A stretch of DNA of 64,000 nucleotides, taken from Methylomagnum ishizawai (GTDB taxonomy: Bacteria; Pseudomonadota; Gammaproteobacteria; Methylococcales; Methylococcaceae). A model generated the notes under the pieces. That model was not told where the DNA came from, made no database searches, and worked only from the letters and a program-made list of their open reading frames with translations. A program made the translations under genes and the position numbers. Positions 50,101-60,800 of the stretch are shown in pieces. The stretch covers positions 2,568,150-2,632,149 of the forward strand of contig NZ_AP019783.1 in NCBI RefSeq assembly GCF_019670005.1, in the 5' to 3' direction. How positions within the stretch are numbered: position 1 is the first letter of the stretch; each line of letters begins with the position of its first letter.

Positions 50101-51696
50101 CTGATGGACGCCCGCATGCCCAAGATGGACGGCTTCACCGCCTGTAGCCGCATCCGCGACCTGCCCGGCGGCGAGGCCATCCCCATCCTCATCATCACCG
50201 CCCTGGACGACGACCATTCCATCGAACGGGCGTTCTCGGCGGGGGCCAGCGACTACATCCCCAAACCGGTGCATTTCTCCGTGCTGCGCCAGCGCGTCAC
50301 CCGGATGCTGGAGGCCAGCCGCGCCCAGCAGCATGTGACCCGGCTGGCCTACCAGGACGCCCTCACCGGCCTGCCCAACCGCGCCCTGTTCCGCGAACGC
50401 CTCGAAACCCTGGTGGCGGAACGCGCCGCCGCCGCGGACCCGGAGCGGGTCCATGCCATCCTGTTCCTGGACCTCGACCGCTTCAAGCTGGTCAACGACA
50501 CCATGGGCCACGAGGTCGGCGACCTGCTGCTCAAGACCGCCGCCGAGCGCGTCAAGGGCTGCCTGAGGCCGGTCGATACCGTCTCGCGCTTCGGCGGGGA
50601 CGAGTTCACCGTCATCCTGCACAACATCGGCGGTCCCGAGATCGCCGCCATGGTGGCGGAGAAGGTCCGCGCCACCATCGCCAAGCCCTTCGTGTTCCTG
50701 GGGCGGGAGCTTTATCTCAGCACCAGCATCGGCATCGCCCTGTACCCCGCCGACGGGACGTCCAGCGGCATCCTCATCAAGCACGCCGACATGGCGATGT
50801 TCCGCGCCAAGGAACGCGGCAACGGCTTCTGCTTCTTCGAGAACAGCATGGCCAGCGAGATTTCCCGGAAACTCAGGCTGGAGGGCGATTTGCGGCGGGC
50901 CTTGGACCATGGGGAATTCCTGCTGCACTACCAGCCACAGGTGGATTTGGCCAGCGGCTGGATCGTCGGCCTGGAAGCCCTGATCCGCTGGCGGCACCCG
51001 GAATTCGGCCTGATCTCGCCCGGCCAGTTCATCCCGCTGGCCGAGGAAACCGGCCTGATCGAATCCATCGGCGAATGGGCGCTCCGCACCGCCTGCGCCC
51101 AGAACAAGGCGTGGCAGGACGAAGGACTCCCCAGGATCGTGATGGCGGTGAACCTCTCGGCGCGGCAATTGGAAGTGGACTACGAGGCGCGGATGATCGC
51201 CAAGGTGCTGGAGGACACCGGCCTCGAACCCCGCTACCTGGAACTGGAACTGACCGAGACCACCCTGATGAAGGACCCGGCCAAGACCGGCGAGACCCTG
51301 GCCAAGCTGAAGGCGCGGGGCATTTCGATCTCGGTGGACGATTTCGGCACCGGCTATTCCAGCCTCAACCACCTCAAGAACTTCCCGTTCGACAAGCTCA
51401 AGATCGACCAGTCCTTCATCCGCGATCTGTCGCACGACACCGACGACGCCGAGATCGTGCTGACCATCATCGCCATCGCGCGGAACCTGAAGCTGCGGGT
51501 GATCGCGGAAGGGGTGGAAACCCCGGAGCAATGGGAGTTCCTCAAGGCGCATGGCTGCGACGAAATCCAGGGCTATTACCACAGCCCGCCGGTGCCGCCG
51601 GAAGAAGCCGCCACCCTGCTGGCCGGGAAGGCGGGTTATCCGCCGCCGCACTGGACCGCCCTCTTGGCCGGACCCGGCCTGGAACGGCGGACCTAG
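47152..51696 (+). CDS. Hybrid histidine kinase - phosphorelay - GGDEF - EAL protein (1514 residues)
   Basis: In order: membrane helix (about 14-36), periplasmic sensor (37-183), membrane helix (184-206), HAMP (207-260) and HisKA with H282 in SHELRTP. HATPase (about 385-505) is followed by receiver 1 (D576, LVDQIMPG), receiver 2 (D715, [11 protein letters not shown]), HPt (H865, [10 protein letters not shown]) and receiver 3 (D986, [11 protein letters not shown]). GGDEF at 1148-1152 has an RPVD I-site, and EAL (LEAL 1274-1277) retains [25 protein letters not shown] and AEGVET. All modules look catalytically intact, so one chain could run a phosphorelay that sets both synthesis and breakdown of cyclic di-GMP. 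It lies 27 bases after the binding-protein gene. Confidence 0.93.
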   Translation: MKKRSRSLFGRTSFLHQLALTFSIGILCLALLSSLAISTLSSRIVHTKLIEQGLQATETLAGQSALALIYLSGDNAEEPLRAGLAFPDVRGAGIYDLNHHALLEKGEGAIPPGAETGEWPRWPRLDLETADAWYFVAPVYLNMGKEDQDSPFAATPKTAELIGHARMKMGKDTLKTMAASILRTNLAVSVAFALLLLLLLLAITQRLTHPLKNLAEIMGKASSGEKNLRADVRGPKDIIDMERAFNAMMAVLETRELQLENARDAALESARIKGEFAANVSHELRTPLNGVLGMLELLHDMGLGPKQHEYVSVARNAGESLLKLIDDILDFSRTDSGKLKFQPIDFDLQDMLDEVIGLLAGQAQRKHIELAYVVADEVPHRLKGEPARIRQVLVNLIGNAIKFTENGTVEVRGRIDPTGGREGKAALRFEVADSGIGIPAEAQQRIFEAFTQADGSTTRNYGGTGLGLAICRKLVDFMGGDIGVDSEPGQGSTFWFTIPFETPSTETPAPVRPQREDMAGLRILIVDDSPVNCRCLEQFLKSWGASYASAVTGYQALRLMRIAAARGKPYHIALVDQIMPGLGGLELAHRIAEDPALAKLHIVLMASPPEPEWDEARPANIVDSIAKPVQASPLHDCLMSAKLALLEYAPHTGLAEAKHPTYGGKRILVVEDNRASQQVALGMLERLGCQTAIASTGQEALDAIAQSPFDLVLMDCHMPRMDGYEASRRIRMLGGNPAQIPIIAMTAHVQDGDSDTCIAAGMDDYLSKPLKMEPLKDKLTRWLSQERDRLRAEPQDPAADADPALPPPAAPDCLDREILDKLREETGPAYFRIIEVFLEDTPMYLRSLEKAIAAEDFAAIEEVAHCLKGSGKNLGAHGLVELTRQLEELGRGGGEDTAPELYARLTEEYERLVVELRGQNPHPRRAQKTVEPKETPRIVVADDDRSMRFALHNVLLKDGYQIEQATNGLQALALCERKMPDLLLMDARMPKMDGFTACSRIRDLPGGEAIPILIITALDDDHSIERAFSAGASDYIPKPVHFSVLRQRVTRMLEASRAQQHVTRLAYQDALTGLPNRALFRERLETLVAERAAAADPERVHAILFLDLDRFKLVNDTMGHEVGDLLLKTAAERVKGCLRPVDTVSRFGGDEFTVILHNIGGPEIAAMVAEKVRATIAKPFVFLGRELYLSTSIGIALYPADGTSSGILIKHADMAMFRAKERGNGFCFFENSMASEISRKLRLEGDLRRALDHGEFLLHYQPQVDLASGWIVGLEALIRWRHPEFGLISPGQFIPLAEETGLIESIGEWALRTACAQNKAWQDEGLPRIVMAVNLSARQLEVDYEARMIAKVLEDTGLEPRYLELELTETTLMKDPAKTGETLAKLKARGISISVDDFGTGYSSLNHLKNFPFDKLKIDQSFIRDLSHDTDDAEIVLTIIAIARNLKLRVIAEGVETPEQWEFLKAHGCDEIQGYYHSPPVPPEEAATLLAGKAGYPPPHWTALLAGPGLERRT

Positions 51697-51718
51697 CGCG
51701 TTTTCATATTTCCTGTAG

Positions 51719-51743
51719 GGTGGGCACGTATCGCGTGCCCACC
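51719..51743. terminator. Hairpin between the hybrid kinase and the cas6-like gene
   Basis: A perfect 10-base-pair stem (51719-51728 with 51734-51743, five-base loop) lies between two convergent genes. Outer bases GTAGGG at 51715-51720 and CCCTAC at 51751-51756 can form an alternative longer pairing. There is no T run; it looks like a bidirectional terminator. Confidence 0.55.
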
Positions 51744-51752
51744 GCGACGGCC

Positions 51753-52706
51753 CTACACGTCCACGGCCCCGCGCTCCGCCCCCGCATGGAGCCGGTAGCG
51801 GCCCAGCCCCATGGTCGCGCCGGTGCCGGCGTGGGTCCATTGGCCCAGCCAGAGATAGGGCCAGAACGGCGTCAAATCCTCCCCCTCGAGCCGCATCCGC
51901 CCCCACACCCCGCCCAGGCGCATGGCCTGGCGCTGGCGGTTGGAATAGCGGCGTTGCTCCCGCCATTCCAGCGCCGACTCCGCCCGCACCCGCCGGGCGT
52001 CGTCGCTCAAGCCCCGGAAATCGGTCTCCAGCGGGGTATCGGTGTGGAAATAGGTGAGCATGGAAATCCGCCGCAGCAGGTTCCCGAACAGATCGGCGAA
52101 GGCGAACACGCCGGGACCGACATGCTTCCCCTCCCGCTTCAGGCGCAGGGGAGTTTCGATGGCGATCTCCACCGCGCCCAAGGGACCGGGAATCTCCGGC
52201 GGCGACGGCATCCCCACCGCCGCCAAGCCTTCCGGCAGGGCGACTTCCCGCCATTCCCCCGAACCCAGGCCGAGTTCCCGTTCCAGGCGGTCGAGGCGCA
52301 GGCGGTTGCCGGCGACGCCCAATTCCCCCGCGCCCGCCCGCCCCAGCGCGTACACCACCAAGGCCAGATGGCGGTTGGCCGCGCCGAACAGGCTGAATTC
52401 CAGGGCGCACCCCGCCGCCGTCGGGGGCAGGGGATCGAACACATAGGGATGGGGCACGGCGGAATAGCGCCGCATCTTGGCGGCGTCCGGCGGCGGCGGG
52501 GTCTCGAACAAATAGGGGTAGGCGCAGCTCCGGTAGAGCATGCAGGTTTCGCAGCGCGGCTCCTGGGTGGCGCAGGCGGCACCCTTCAGGGCGTGGCCGA
52601 ACGCCCCGCGCCAGGCCGAGCCGGGGAATTCGGAGAACCCGACCGGCGCGTCGGCCAAAAACCAGGCGCGGTAGCGGCCTATGGGCAGGGAAATGGCGTC
52701 CGGCAC
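51753..52706 (-). CDS. Cas6-family RAMP protein, orphan (no CRISPR array nearby)
   Basis: From a GTG at 52706 with GGGGG upstream the protein is 317 residues. It shows features of the PF10040 Cas6 family. An N-terminal ferredoxin-like fold (FSEFPGSAWRGAFGHALKGAAC) is followed by a four-Cys cluster (CATQEPRCETCMLYRSCAYPYLFE) and DPLPP. A RAMP-like second half (IAIETPLRLKREG...FADLFGNLLRRISML) leads to the C-terminal glycine-rich loop TGATMGLGRYRL. Cas6 cleaves CRISPR precursor RNA. No array or other cas gene is in the window; the gene is 14 bases downstream of an iron permease. A catalytic His cannot be assigned. Confidence 0.75.
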   Translation of the reverse strand: MPDAISLPIGRYRAWFLADAPVGFSEFPGSAWRGAFGHALKGAACATQEPRCETCMLYRSCAYPYLFETPPPPDAAKMRRYSAVPHPYVFDPLPPTAAGCALEFSLFGAANRHLALVVYALGRAGAGELGVAGNRLRLDRLERELGLGSGEWREVALPEGLAAVGMPSPPEIPGPLGAVEIAIETPLRLKREGKHVGPGVFAFADLFGNLLRRISMLTYFHTDTPLETDFRGLSDDARRVRAESALEWREQRRYSNRQRQAMRLGGVWGRMRLEGEDLTPFWPYLWLGQWTHAGTGATMGLGRYRLHAGAERGAVDV

Positions 52707-52720
52707 TGGATATCCCCCGC

Positions 52721-53545
52721 TCAGGACGAGGCAGAGCGGCCCGGCTTGTCGCCGAACCGCCGCATCAGGCTGGCGATGATGACCAGGGTCGCCAGATAGA
52801 ACACGATCTGCACCCCGTCGGGCCGCGACACATAACCCACCAGGGTATGCAGCACCTGTCCGGCGAGGCTGTCCTCCGACAGCAGGTCCGAGGTGTTCCA
52901 CACCGCGCGGCCCAGGGGCGGCAGCCAATCGGCATCGACCAGACAGGCCGCGCCCTGCGAAGCCAAACCCGCCGCCAGGAACAGGATCAAGCCGCTGGTC
53001 ACGGCGAACAAATGCCGGGTCGGCACCCGCAGCAGGCCGAAATACATGGCCAACCCGACCGCCGCCCCCAACCCCAGGCCCACCGCGCCGCCCAGCAGCA
53101 TGGCACCGGTGCCGCCCTCGCCGCCGGTGGCGATGCCATACAGGAACAGCACCACCTCGGACCCCTCGCGCAGCACCGCGAGCCCGACCACCAAGCCCAG
53201 CGCGTACAAGGGCCGGGTGCCCGACAACACCGCCTGCCCCACCTGCTTCATCTCCATCGCCAACTCGCGGCCATGGCGGCGCATCCAGACGTTGTGCCAG
53301 CCCAGCATCCCCACCGCCGTGAACAGGATCGCCGCGTTGAACAATTCCTGGCCCACCCCGGCGGCGGCTTCGGCCAGCCGGTCGGCGAAGGCGGCGACGA
53401 CGCAGGAACCCACAAGGCCCAAGCCCACGCCGCCCCAGACCCACAGGCCGCGGCGGGCGACCCCCCGGCTGGCGGCCATGACGATGCTGATGACCAAGGC
53501 CGCTTCGATGACCTCGCGGAATACGATGATGGCGGTGGCGAGCAT
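52721..53545 (-). CDS. FTR1-family iron permease
   Basis: The 274-residue inner-membrane protein has about seven helices and the paired iron-translocation motifs REVIEAAL (residues 10-17) and REGSEVVLF (about 126-134), equivalent to REGLE motifs of yeast Ftr1 and EfeU. It lies 11 bases after a periplasmic cupredoxin gene. That is the order of FtrB-FtrC in FtrABCD ferrous-iron uptake systems; FtrA (P19) and FtrD (ferredoxin) homologues are missing here. Iron uptake is the likely role. Confidence 0.9.
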   Translation of the reverse strand: MLATAIIVFREVIEAALVISIVMAASRGVARRGLWVWGGVGLGLVGSCVVAAFADRLAEAAAGVGQELFNAAILFTAVGMLGWHNVWMRRHGRELAMEMKQVGQAVLSGTRPLYALGLVVGLAVLREGSEVVLFLYGIATGGEGGTGAMLLGGAVGLGLGAAVGLAMYFGLLRVPTRHLFAVTSGLILFLAAGLASQGAACLVDADWLPPLGRAVWNTSDLLSEDSLAGQVLHTLVGYVSRPDGVQIVFYLATLVIIASLMRRFGDKPGRSASS

Positions 53546-53556
53546 GGCGGTTCCCC

Positions 53557-53889
53557 CTACTTGGCGATCAAACGGCCCTTGGCGGTGGCCTCGTGGAATT
53601 CGCCGACGAAGTCGTAGCTGCCGGGTTCCAGCGGCCCCATGGGCATGACGATCTGCTTCTTGGCCGGCACGATCTTTTCCTTCTTGAGGGTCTTGCTCTC
53701 GAATTCCTCGGGGCTGGCGTCCTCGTTCTTGACGGTGAGCTTGAATTTCTGGCCGGCCGGGACTTCGAGTTCCGCCGGGGTGAACTGATGGTCCTTGATC
53801 GTGAGGACGTAATCCTCGGCGGCGGTCGCGGCGCAGGCAAACACGAGGGCGGCGGCGGACAGGGCGAGGCGTGGAGCGGGATGGCGCAT
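53557..53889 (-). CDS. Periplasmic cupredoxin-like protein (FtrB-like)
   Basis: The 110-residue product has a signal peptide (about 1-24, ending ATAAE) and a Cupredoxin_1 domain (LTIKDHQFTPAELEVPAGQKF, VMPMGPLEPGSYDFVGEFHEATAKG). It lacks the Cys of type-1 blue-copper sites. The His residues in DHQF and FHE and nearby Met remain. In FtrABCD-type systems this protein is thought to oxidise ferrous iron for the FTR1 permease. It is the first gene of the operon and has the Fur-like palindrome 68 bases upstream. Confidence 0.85.
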   Translation of the reverse strand: MRHPAPRLALSAAALVFACAATAAEDYVLTIKDHQFTPAELEVPAGQKFKLTVKNEDASPEEFESKTLKKEKIVPAKKQIVMPMGPLEPGSYDFVGEFHEATAKGRLIAK

Positions 53890-53956
53890 GGTGTTATGGG
53901 TTCCGTGATGAGGATAGGGAGGAGAATCCCCTCGCGAACTCGGGGAATGGGTCCAG

Positions 53957-53973
53957 ATGATATTGGCTATCAT
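53957..53973. promoter_or_regulatory. Fur-box-like palindrome
   Basis: ATGATA-TTGGC-TATCAT matches both outer half-sites, and the five-base spacing, of the classical Fur operator. It lies upstream of the cupredoxin-FTR1-cas6-like operon and also within the promoter region of the divergent radical SAM gene. Iron-responsive repression is likely, but not shown. Confidence 0.5.
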
Positions 53974-54147
53974 TTGACGAGGCAATCGCCGATGGGCGGA
54001 AACCGCGCCGCCGCGGCCGGGACCGCCGCAAAATTCACCATTCGCCGCTCCGCCCAACCGCCCTCCGCCCGGCCACGGCCCGATGCGCCGGGTATACTGC
54101 GCCCCGTTCCCCGGACACCGGATTTCCCGCCATCCCACGAGGCCCCC

Positions 54148-55191
54148 ATGACCCATCCAACCCAGGCCGACCCACCGGCCTTGCGGGGCGACGCCGCCCA
54201 TCCCGGCTATGCCCGCCATCTCGAAACCGCCTGTCTGGCCCAGCCGCAGGTTTTCATCGAACTCACCTCGGTCTGCAATTACCACTGCTTCTACTGCGAA
54301 AGCCACGAACATCCGCGCAAGACGGCGATGGAGCCCGGATTGTTCCACCGGGTACTCGATCAGGTCGCGGCACTGACGCCCGGCCCCATCCATTTCCATT
54401 GCGACGGGGAACCCACCCTCCACAAGCACTTTTATGAATTCGCCCAGGCCGCCAATGCCAAGGGCTTGAAAATCACCCTCATCACCAATGGCTCGAACCT
54501 GCAACGGCGCTTCCTGGATTTGGCGATGAGCCTCAGCATCCATGTCTCCACCTCGCCGGAGGAATTCAAGCTGCGCTCGGATATCGATTTCGGGCGCTAC
54601 CTGGCGGGCCTCAAGGACTATGTGCGGGGCTGGCTGGATTCGCCGTCGCGGCAGATCCTGCGCCTGAATTTCTACCTGACCGCCCGGGACCGCGCTTCGC
54701 CGGACACCCTGGACCGCATCCGCCGCTTCGCCGACCAATTCCTGGCCGATGTGGGCATCGAACATACGCTGGCCGGGGTCAAGCCCAATTCGACCTGGTA
54801 CACCCACGAAAAACCCAACCGCCGCGCCCTGATCCTCTCGGCCCGCAATATCGCCAGCGGCGGCCTCTATCCCGAGGTCGACCCGGCCAAGCCGGTGGGC
54901 CTACCCAGGGAATTCGGGTTCTGCGATTCGCCTTGGAAGCGCCTGGTGATCCTGGCCGATGGCCGGCTGCAAGCCTGTTGCATCGACCTCAAGGGCACGC
55001 TGGCCTATACCGCGGCCGGCGAGTTGGACCGCCATTCCTTGCGGGAGTTGTGGGAGCGGCATCCGGCGATCCAACGGCTACGCCGGGATTTCCTGGAAGG
55101 CAAGGCCGGCCATCCCACTTGTCGGCGTTGCCTGGACCGGCTGCCCTCGCGCGAGTTCTACATTCCCTCGACCACGCCGTTCCAAGCCTGA
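54148..55191 (+). CDS. Radical SAM protein with C-terminal SPASM-like cluster
   Basis: The 347-residue enzyme binds a 4Fe-4S cluster through C43-x3-C47-x2-C50 (CNYHCFYC). It has the SAM-binding GEPTLHKHF and LITNGSN motifs. A C-terminal cysteine set ([22 protein letters not shown]) suggests an auxiliary cluster as in SPASM proteins. The substrate is unknown; no RiPP precursor or partner gene is visible next to it. It is divergent from the iron-uptake operon and followed 82 bases later by zwf. Confidence 0.85.
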   Translation: MTHPTQADPPALRGDAAHPGYARHLETACLAQPQVFIELTSVCNYHCFYCESHEHPRKTAMEPGLFHRVLDQVAALTPGPIHFHCDGEPTLHKHFYEFAQAANAKGLKITLITNGSNLQRRFLDLAMSLSIHVSTSPEEFKLRSDIDFGRYLAGLKDYVRGWLDSPSRQILRLNFYLTARDRASPDTLDRIRRFADQFLADVGIEHTLAGVKPNSTWYTHEKPNRRALILSARNIASGGLYPEVDPAKPVGLPREFGFCDSPWKRLVILADGRLQACCIDLKGTLAYTAAGELDRHSLRELWERHPAIQRLRRDFLEGKAGHPTCRRCLDRLPSREFYIPSTTPFQA

Positions 55192-55273
55192 ACGGGGGAC
55201 GCCATCGGCGATCTTTCCTCCGGGTTCCGGGTCCAACGCCAAACCCCGCCGCGTCGATTCCCCGGAGGTACGT

Positions 55274-56755
55274 ATGTTGGACCCTTGCGTGTTCGTGATT
55301 TTCGGTGCGACAGGGCACCTGGCCCGCACCAAGCTGTTGCCCGCCCTGTACCGGCTGCACCGGGCCGGGCGTTTGCCCGAGCCCTTCGCCGTGCTGGGCG
55401 TGGGCCGCCGCCCCTGGGACGACGAGCAATGGCGCGGAGAGGTGGCGCGGGCCTTGGAATCCCAGTTGGGCCCGGCGCTGGATCGGGCGGCCCTGGCCTC
55501 GCTGTTGCCCCGGTTCCGGTTCTTCACCGCCGACCTCGACGCGCCGGATTCCGCCCGTCCGCTGGCCGATACCCTGGCCCAAACGCCCGGCCCGCCCCGG
55601 AACCTGGTGTTCTACCTGTCGCTGCCGCCCTCGGAATACCGGACGGCGGCGGCCTATCTGGCCACGGCGGGACTGAACGCGGAACAAGCGGGCTGGCGGC
55701 GCTTGGTGGTGGAAAAACCCTTCGGTTCCGACCTGGACAGCGCCCTGGCCCTGGACCACGCCCTGCACCGCGATTTCGCCGAACATCAAATTTTCCGCAT
55801 CGACCATTACCTGGGCAAGGAAACGGTGCAGAACATCTTCGTGTTCCGCTTCGCCAACCTGATGCTGGAGCCCTTGTGGAACCGCAATTTCATCGACCAT
55901 GTGCAGATCACCCATGGCGAAACCGCCGGCATCGAGGGCCGGGCCGGGTTCTACGACGGCACCGGCGCGTTGCGCGACATGATCCAGAGCCATCTGCTGC
56001 AAATGCTGGCCCTGACCGCGATGGAACCGCCCGCCCGGCTGGAGGCCGAATCGATCCGCGACGAGAAGGTCAAGGTGCTGCAATCGATCCGCCCGATCCC
56101 GGCCTGGGCGGTCCACGCCCAGGCGTTCCGGGCGCAGTACGCCCACGGCGGCGGCGCGGAGCGGTCCCTGCCCGGCTATGTCGAGGAAGCGGGGATTCCA
56201 GCGCGCAGCACCACCGAGACCTATGCCGCCGTCAAGCTCCTGATCGACAACTGGCGTTGGCGGGGTGTGCCGTTCTACCTGCGCACCGGCAAACGCCTGG
56301 CGCGGGATGGTTCCTTGATCGCCATCCGCTTCCGGCAGACGCCACAGCAATTGTTCGGGAATATCCGGCCCGGGCCGTTGCCGCCGAATTGGCTGTTGAT
56401 CGGCATCCAGCCGGAGGAATGCATCCGGGCCGAACTCCAGGTGCGGGAGGCGGGGGTCGGGATGAACACCCGCACCACCCAACTCGACGCCAGCACCTGC
56501 CGCCAAACGGGGCATCGGAGCCTGGATGCCTACGAAACCCTGTTGCTGGACGTGATCGAGGGCGACCACGCCCAGTTCCTGCGCTCGGACGAGGTGCAAT
56601 GGGCGTGGCGGGTGGTGGACCCCATCGTCCAGACCTGGGCCATGGAGCGGGAGCATATCCACACCTATCCCGCCGGGACTTGGGGACCGCCGGAGGCCGG
56701 GCGCCTGTTCGAGCGGGAAGACCAGGAATGGCGGTGTTCGTTCGAGCCGGGTTAG
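55274..56755 (+). CDS. zwf: Glucose-6-phosphate 1-dehydrogenase
   Basis: Zwf oxidises glucose-6-phosphate to 6-phosphogluconolactone with NAD(P)+. In one-carbon metabolisers it can also feed the oxidative ribulose-monophosphate cycle. The 493-residue protein has the Rossmann motif [11 protein letters not shown] (11-21) and [10 protein letters not shown]. The active-site signature RIDHYLGKE lies at 175-183, and [11 protein letters not shown] near 335. GGAGGT lies just upstream of the ATG at 55274. pgl and gnd are not adjacent. Confidence 0.95.
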   Translation: MLDPCVFVIFGATGHLARTKLLPALYRLHRAGRLPEPFAVLGVGRRPWDDEQWRGEVARALESQLGPALDRAALASLLPRFRFFTADLDAPDSARPLADTLAQTPGPPRNLVFYLSLPPSEYRTAAAYLATAGLNAEQAGWRRLVVEKPFGSDLDSALALDHALHRDFAEHQIFRIDHYLGKETVQNIFVFRFANLMLEPLWNRNFIDHVQITHGETAGIEGRAGFYDGTGALRDMIQSHLLQMLALTAMEPPARLEAESIRDEKVKVLQSIRPIPAWAVHAQAFRAQYAHGGGAERSLPGYVEEAGIPARSTTETYAAVKLLIDNWRWRGVPFYLRTGKRLARDGSLIAIRFRQTPQQLFGNIRPGPLPPNWLLIGIQPEECIRAELQVREAGVGMNTRTTQLDASTCRQTGHRSLDAYETLLLDVIEGDHAQFLRSDEVQWAWRVVDPIVQTWAMEREHIHTYPAGTWGPPEAGRLFEREDQEWRCSFEPG

Positions 56756-56904
56756 TCGGCGCCGCCCCCCACCGTACCCATCCAAACCGCAGCGCTTGGG
56801 TTTCCCCGCCGCGGAATCCGTAAATCCTGGCATAGCGCCCCATATCTCACCCCCGCCTTGGGAACCTCCCTTGCCACGGACCCCGCCCAACGGCGCCCCC
56901 CCCG

Positions 56905-57264
56905 CTAGATGATCCGCTCGGCACAACGGGCCAGGAACAAGGCGCGGGCCTCGCCGCCGCCCGGAAGCCGGGCATCTCCGCGCAACCAAGGCCGGTGCAG
57001 CCGCATCCCTTCCGCCGACAACAGCAGCACTTCCGCATCGGGGATGCCGCCCACCGACTTGATCAATTTGAGCGCGGCCGGACTGGTCGGGTTGAGGCAG
57101 ATCCTCGGCCTCCGGCCATGCCCGGCGATGAACAGCACCAATTCGCCCAGTTCGGCCCAAGTGTTCTTGAAGACTCGCGACCAAATCCGGTCGCCGTCCC
57201 ATAACACGACCTCCCACTCATTGTGCCGATTGCGGTCGATTCCTACGTAGCTCCGGTCAGGCAT
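56905..57264 (-). CDS. Small protein resembling the N-terminal DEDD domain of IS110-type transposases
   Basis: The 119-residue product begins YVGIDRNRHNEWEVVLWDG, like the first acidic strand of IS110/IS1111 DEDD transposases (VGID...), and continues with an alternating strand-helix pattern. It stops where the rest of a transposase would begin. No downstream transposase domain or terminal repeats are visible. It is either a truncated transposase or an independent RuvC-like fold protein. No function is assigned. Confidence 0.5.
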   Translation of the reverse strand: MPDRSYVGIDRNRHNEWEVVLWDGDRIWSRVFKNTWAELGELVLFIAGHGRRPRICLNPTSPAALKLIKSVGGIPDAEVLLLSAEGMRLHRPWLRGDARLPGGGEARALFLARCAERII

Positions 57265-57893
57265 GGCTTTATCCCGTGTGGTTGAACCGGGATTTAGCTT
57301 ATCGGGGCGGGCGCAAAAATAGCGTCAAGTTTGCGGCGGGGAATATAAAGAAACCACAAAAATCCGTATCGAACCGCTATGAAGCGCCGGACCGGCCCGC
57401 CGGGCCTCCGCGGTGCCGCGCCAACCCCGCGGATACCTTGAAAACCGGATCGAGAGTGGTATCGCATTAATCCATATAAGCGGTTTTATCGTTTTTAAAA
57501 CCCAAACACCGGCTTGTAATATCAAATATCCCTACTAGATTTACCCATCCATAAAACCGGGCCATTCGTAGGGTGAAGACTTTCCCAACCGCCCCACCCA
57601 CCCCATACGGGGTTCGTTGGAAAATGCACAGCCGCCTTAATCCCCGCAATCGGCTTCGCCAAGCCAGGGTGTTTTATTTTATTTATATGTCTATTAATAG
57701 AATCAATGGATCCCCCACTAAGATACTCATGGCAGCGTGGATTCAAAGCAGCCCACCGTTCTTAATCCCATCGTCCATCTCCGCCCAGCCGCATTATCAC
57801 CCGCTATACAATGGCGGCTTATTACGGTTTGACCCCACCCTATTTCCGCGCCATGCCCATGGTTACCTCTAAAACTCCAACGGGAGACACATC
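57265..57893. other. 629-base non-coding region upstream of the chemotaxis receptor
   Basis: The region is AT-richer than average, especially 57460-57720, and has no frame resembling a known protein. It must carry the receptor promoter. I found no clear sigma-28 element by eye. Confidence 0.45.
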
Positions 57894-60800
57894 ATGAAGA
57901 TCGGCCACCAACTCATAAGCAGCTTTTCGATCATCGCCCTGCTCATGGCCGGCATCCTGGCACTCGGGCTGCACAAGATGAACCAGACCCAGGAAAGACT
58001 GGACACGATCTCGGCCAACAAGCTGCCCAAGATCCAGGCGCTCGATAGGATGCGCAGCGCCTCCGAGGAAGAAGCCATCGCGTTGCGCAACCTGGTCATA
58101 TCCACCGAACCCGCCTTCGACCAGGAAATGAAACGGCGCATAGACGAGGCGCGGGTCCAATACGACCAGGACGAGCGCTATCTCCGGGACAAGGTGACCA
58201 CCGGGGAAGGCAAGCGCCTGCTGGCCCAGGCCACCGAACTCAAACAGACCGCCCATGGCATGAACGATCAGCTGCTGGCGGCGGGCCTGGGCGGCAAGAC
58301 CGAGGATATTTGGCCGCTGCTCAAATCGATACGCATCCCGCATCGCCAATGGCTGGACACCCTGAGCGATTTTTCGGCCTACCAAGCCGCGGAGGCGGCC
58401 AAAGCCCGCGAAGAAGCCCAACGCGCCTACGACGAGGCGATCCTATGGAGCTCGCTGATAGGTGCCGCCACCCTCGCCGTGGCGATCCTGCTGGGCTTCC
58501 TCATCACCCGCAGCGTCCTGCGCCAGTTGGGCTGCGAACCGGCCGAGGCCTCGCGCCTCCTGCACCGGCTGGCCGCCGGCGACCTGGCCTTCACCATCGA
58601 CACCGCCGGCAAAACCGACACCAGCCTCATCATGGCGGTCAACACCCTGGCCGGCACCCTCAACGCCATCGTCGCCGATGCCTTGATGCTGGCCCAGGCC
58701 GCCCGCGAGCTGAAATTGGACATCCGCGCCGACGCCTCCACGCACCGGGGGGATTTCCGCAGGATCGTGGAAGGCGTGAACGACACCCTGGATGCCGTGA
58801 TCGGGCCTCTCAACCAGTTGATCGAAGACGCCAACCAACTGACCCAGGCCGCCATCCAGGGCAGGCTCGGGGTACGGGCCGACGCTTCCAAGCACCGGGG
58901 GCAATTCCGCAAGGTCGTCGAGGGCGTCAACGACACCCTCGACGCCGTCATCGGTCCCCTCAACGTCGCCGCCGACTACATCGACCGCATCGCCAAGGGC
59001 GATATCCCGCCCAAGATCACCGATGCCTACAACGGCGATTTCAACGCCGTCAAGGACAACCTCAACCTCGCCATCGACAATGTCAACGCCCTGGTCGCCG
59101 ACGCCCTCATGCTCTCCAAGGCCGCCGTCGAGGGCAAGCTCGCCATCCGCGCCAACGCCGCCAAACACCAGGGCGACTACCGCAGGATCGTCGAGGGCGT
59201 CAACGACACCCTCGACGCCGTCATCGGTCCCCTCAACGCCGCCGCCGACTACATCGACCGCATCGCCAAGGGCGATATCCCGCCCAAGATCACCGACGCC
59301 TACAACGGCGATTTCAACGCCGTCAAGGACAACCTCAACCTCGCCATCGACAATGTCAACGCCCTGGTCGCCGACGCCCTCATGCTCTCCAAGGCCGCCG
59401 TCGAGGGCAAGCTCGCCATCCGCGCCAACGCCGCCAAACACCAGGGCGACTACCGTAGGATCGTCGAGGGCGTCAACGACACCCTCGACGCCGTCATCGG
59501 TCCCCTCAACGTCGCCGCCGGCTACATCGACCGCATCGCCAAGGGCGATATCCCGCCCAAGATCACCGACGCCTACAACGGCGATTTCAACGCCGTCAAG
59601 GACAACCTCAACCTCGCCATCGACAACATCAACACGCTCATCGCCGAGATGGACCACATGTCGCACCAGCACGACCTGGGCGATATCGACGTCGCCATCG
59701 ACGCCGCCAAGTTCAAGGGCACCTACCGCACCATGGCCGAGGGCGTCAACACCATGGTGTTCGACCACATCGCCGTCAAGAAAAAAGCCATGGCCTGCTT
59801 CCAGGCCTTCGGCGAGGGCGACATGGACGCCCAGATCGAACAATTCCCCGGCAAGAAGCGCTTCATCAACGACACCGTCGAACAGGTCCGCGCCAACATC
59901 AAAGCCCTGATCGAAGACGCCGATCTGCTGGCCCAGGCCACCTTGGCCGGCGAACTGGCCGTCCGGGCCGACACCGCGCGCCACCGCGGCGATTTCCGCA
60001 GGATCGTCGAGGGCATGAACCAGACCCTCGCCGCCGGTGCCGGACCCATGGACGAAATCCGCCAAGCCATGGCCCGCGTCGCCCAGGGCGACCTCGGTGC
60101 CACCATCGAAGGCGACTACCGGGGTGATTTCAAAGAACTGGGACAGACCATCAACGACACCTTGCATAAGCTTTCCAAGACCCTGGGCGAGGTCAACACC
60201 GTGGCCGAAACCCTGTCCTCGGCCTCCGAGCAGGTCAGCGCCACCTCGCAATCCCTGTCCCAGGCCGCCTCCACACAGGCCGCCAGCGTCGAGGAAATCT
60301 CCAGTTCGATAGAGCAAATGGCCACCTCCATCGACCAGAACCGCGACAGCGCCAAGGCCACCGACGGCATCGCCGAGCAGACCGCCCACGAGGCCACCGA
60401 AGGCGGCGAGGCCGTCTCCCGCACCGTCCAGGCCATGAAGCAGATCGCCGGCAAGATCGGGCTCATCGACGACATCGCCTATCAAACCAACCTGCTCGCC
60501 CTCAACGCCGCCATCGAGGCCGCGAGGGCGGGGGAACATGGCAAGGGCTTCGCCGTGGTCGCCGCCGAGGTCAGGAAGCTGGCCGAGCGCGCCCAGGTGT
60601 CCGCGCAAGAGATCAGCGCCCTGGCCGGGTCCAGCGTCGGCCTGGCCGAACGGGCCGGCAAGCTGCTGGACGAGATCGTCCCCTCGATCCAGAAGACCGC
60701 CGGGCTGGTCCAGGAAATCGCCGCCGGTTCCGAGGAGCAGGCTTTGGGAGCGAAGCAAATCTCCGAGGCCATGAACCAGTTCAGCAAGACCACCCAGCAG

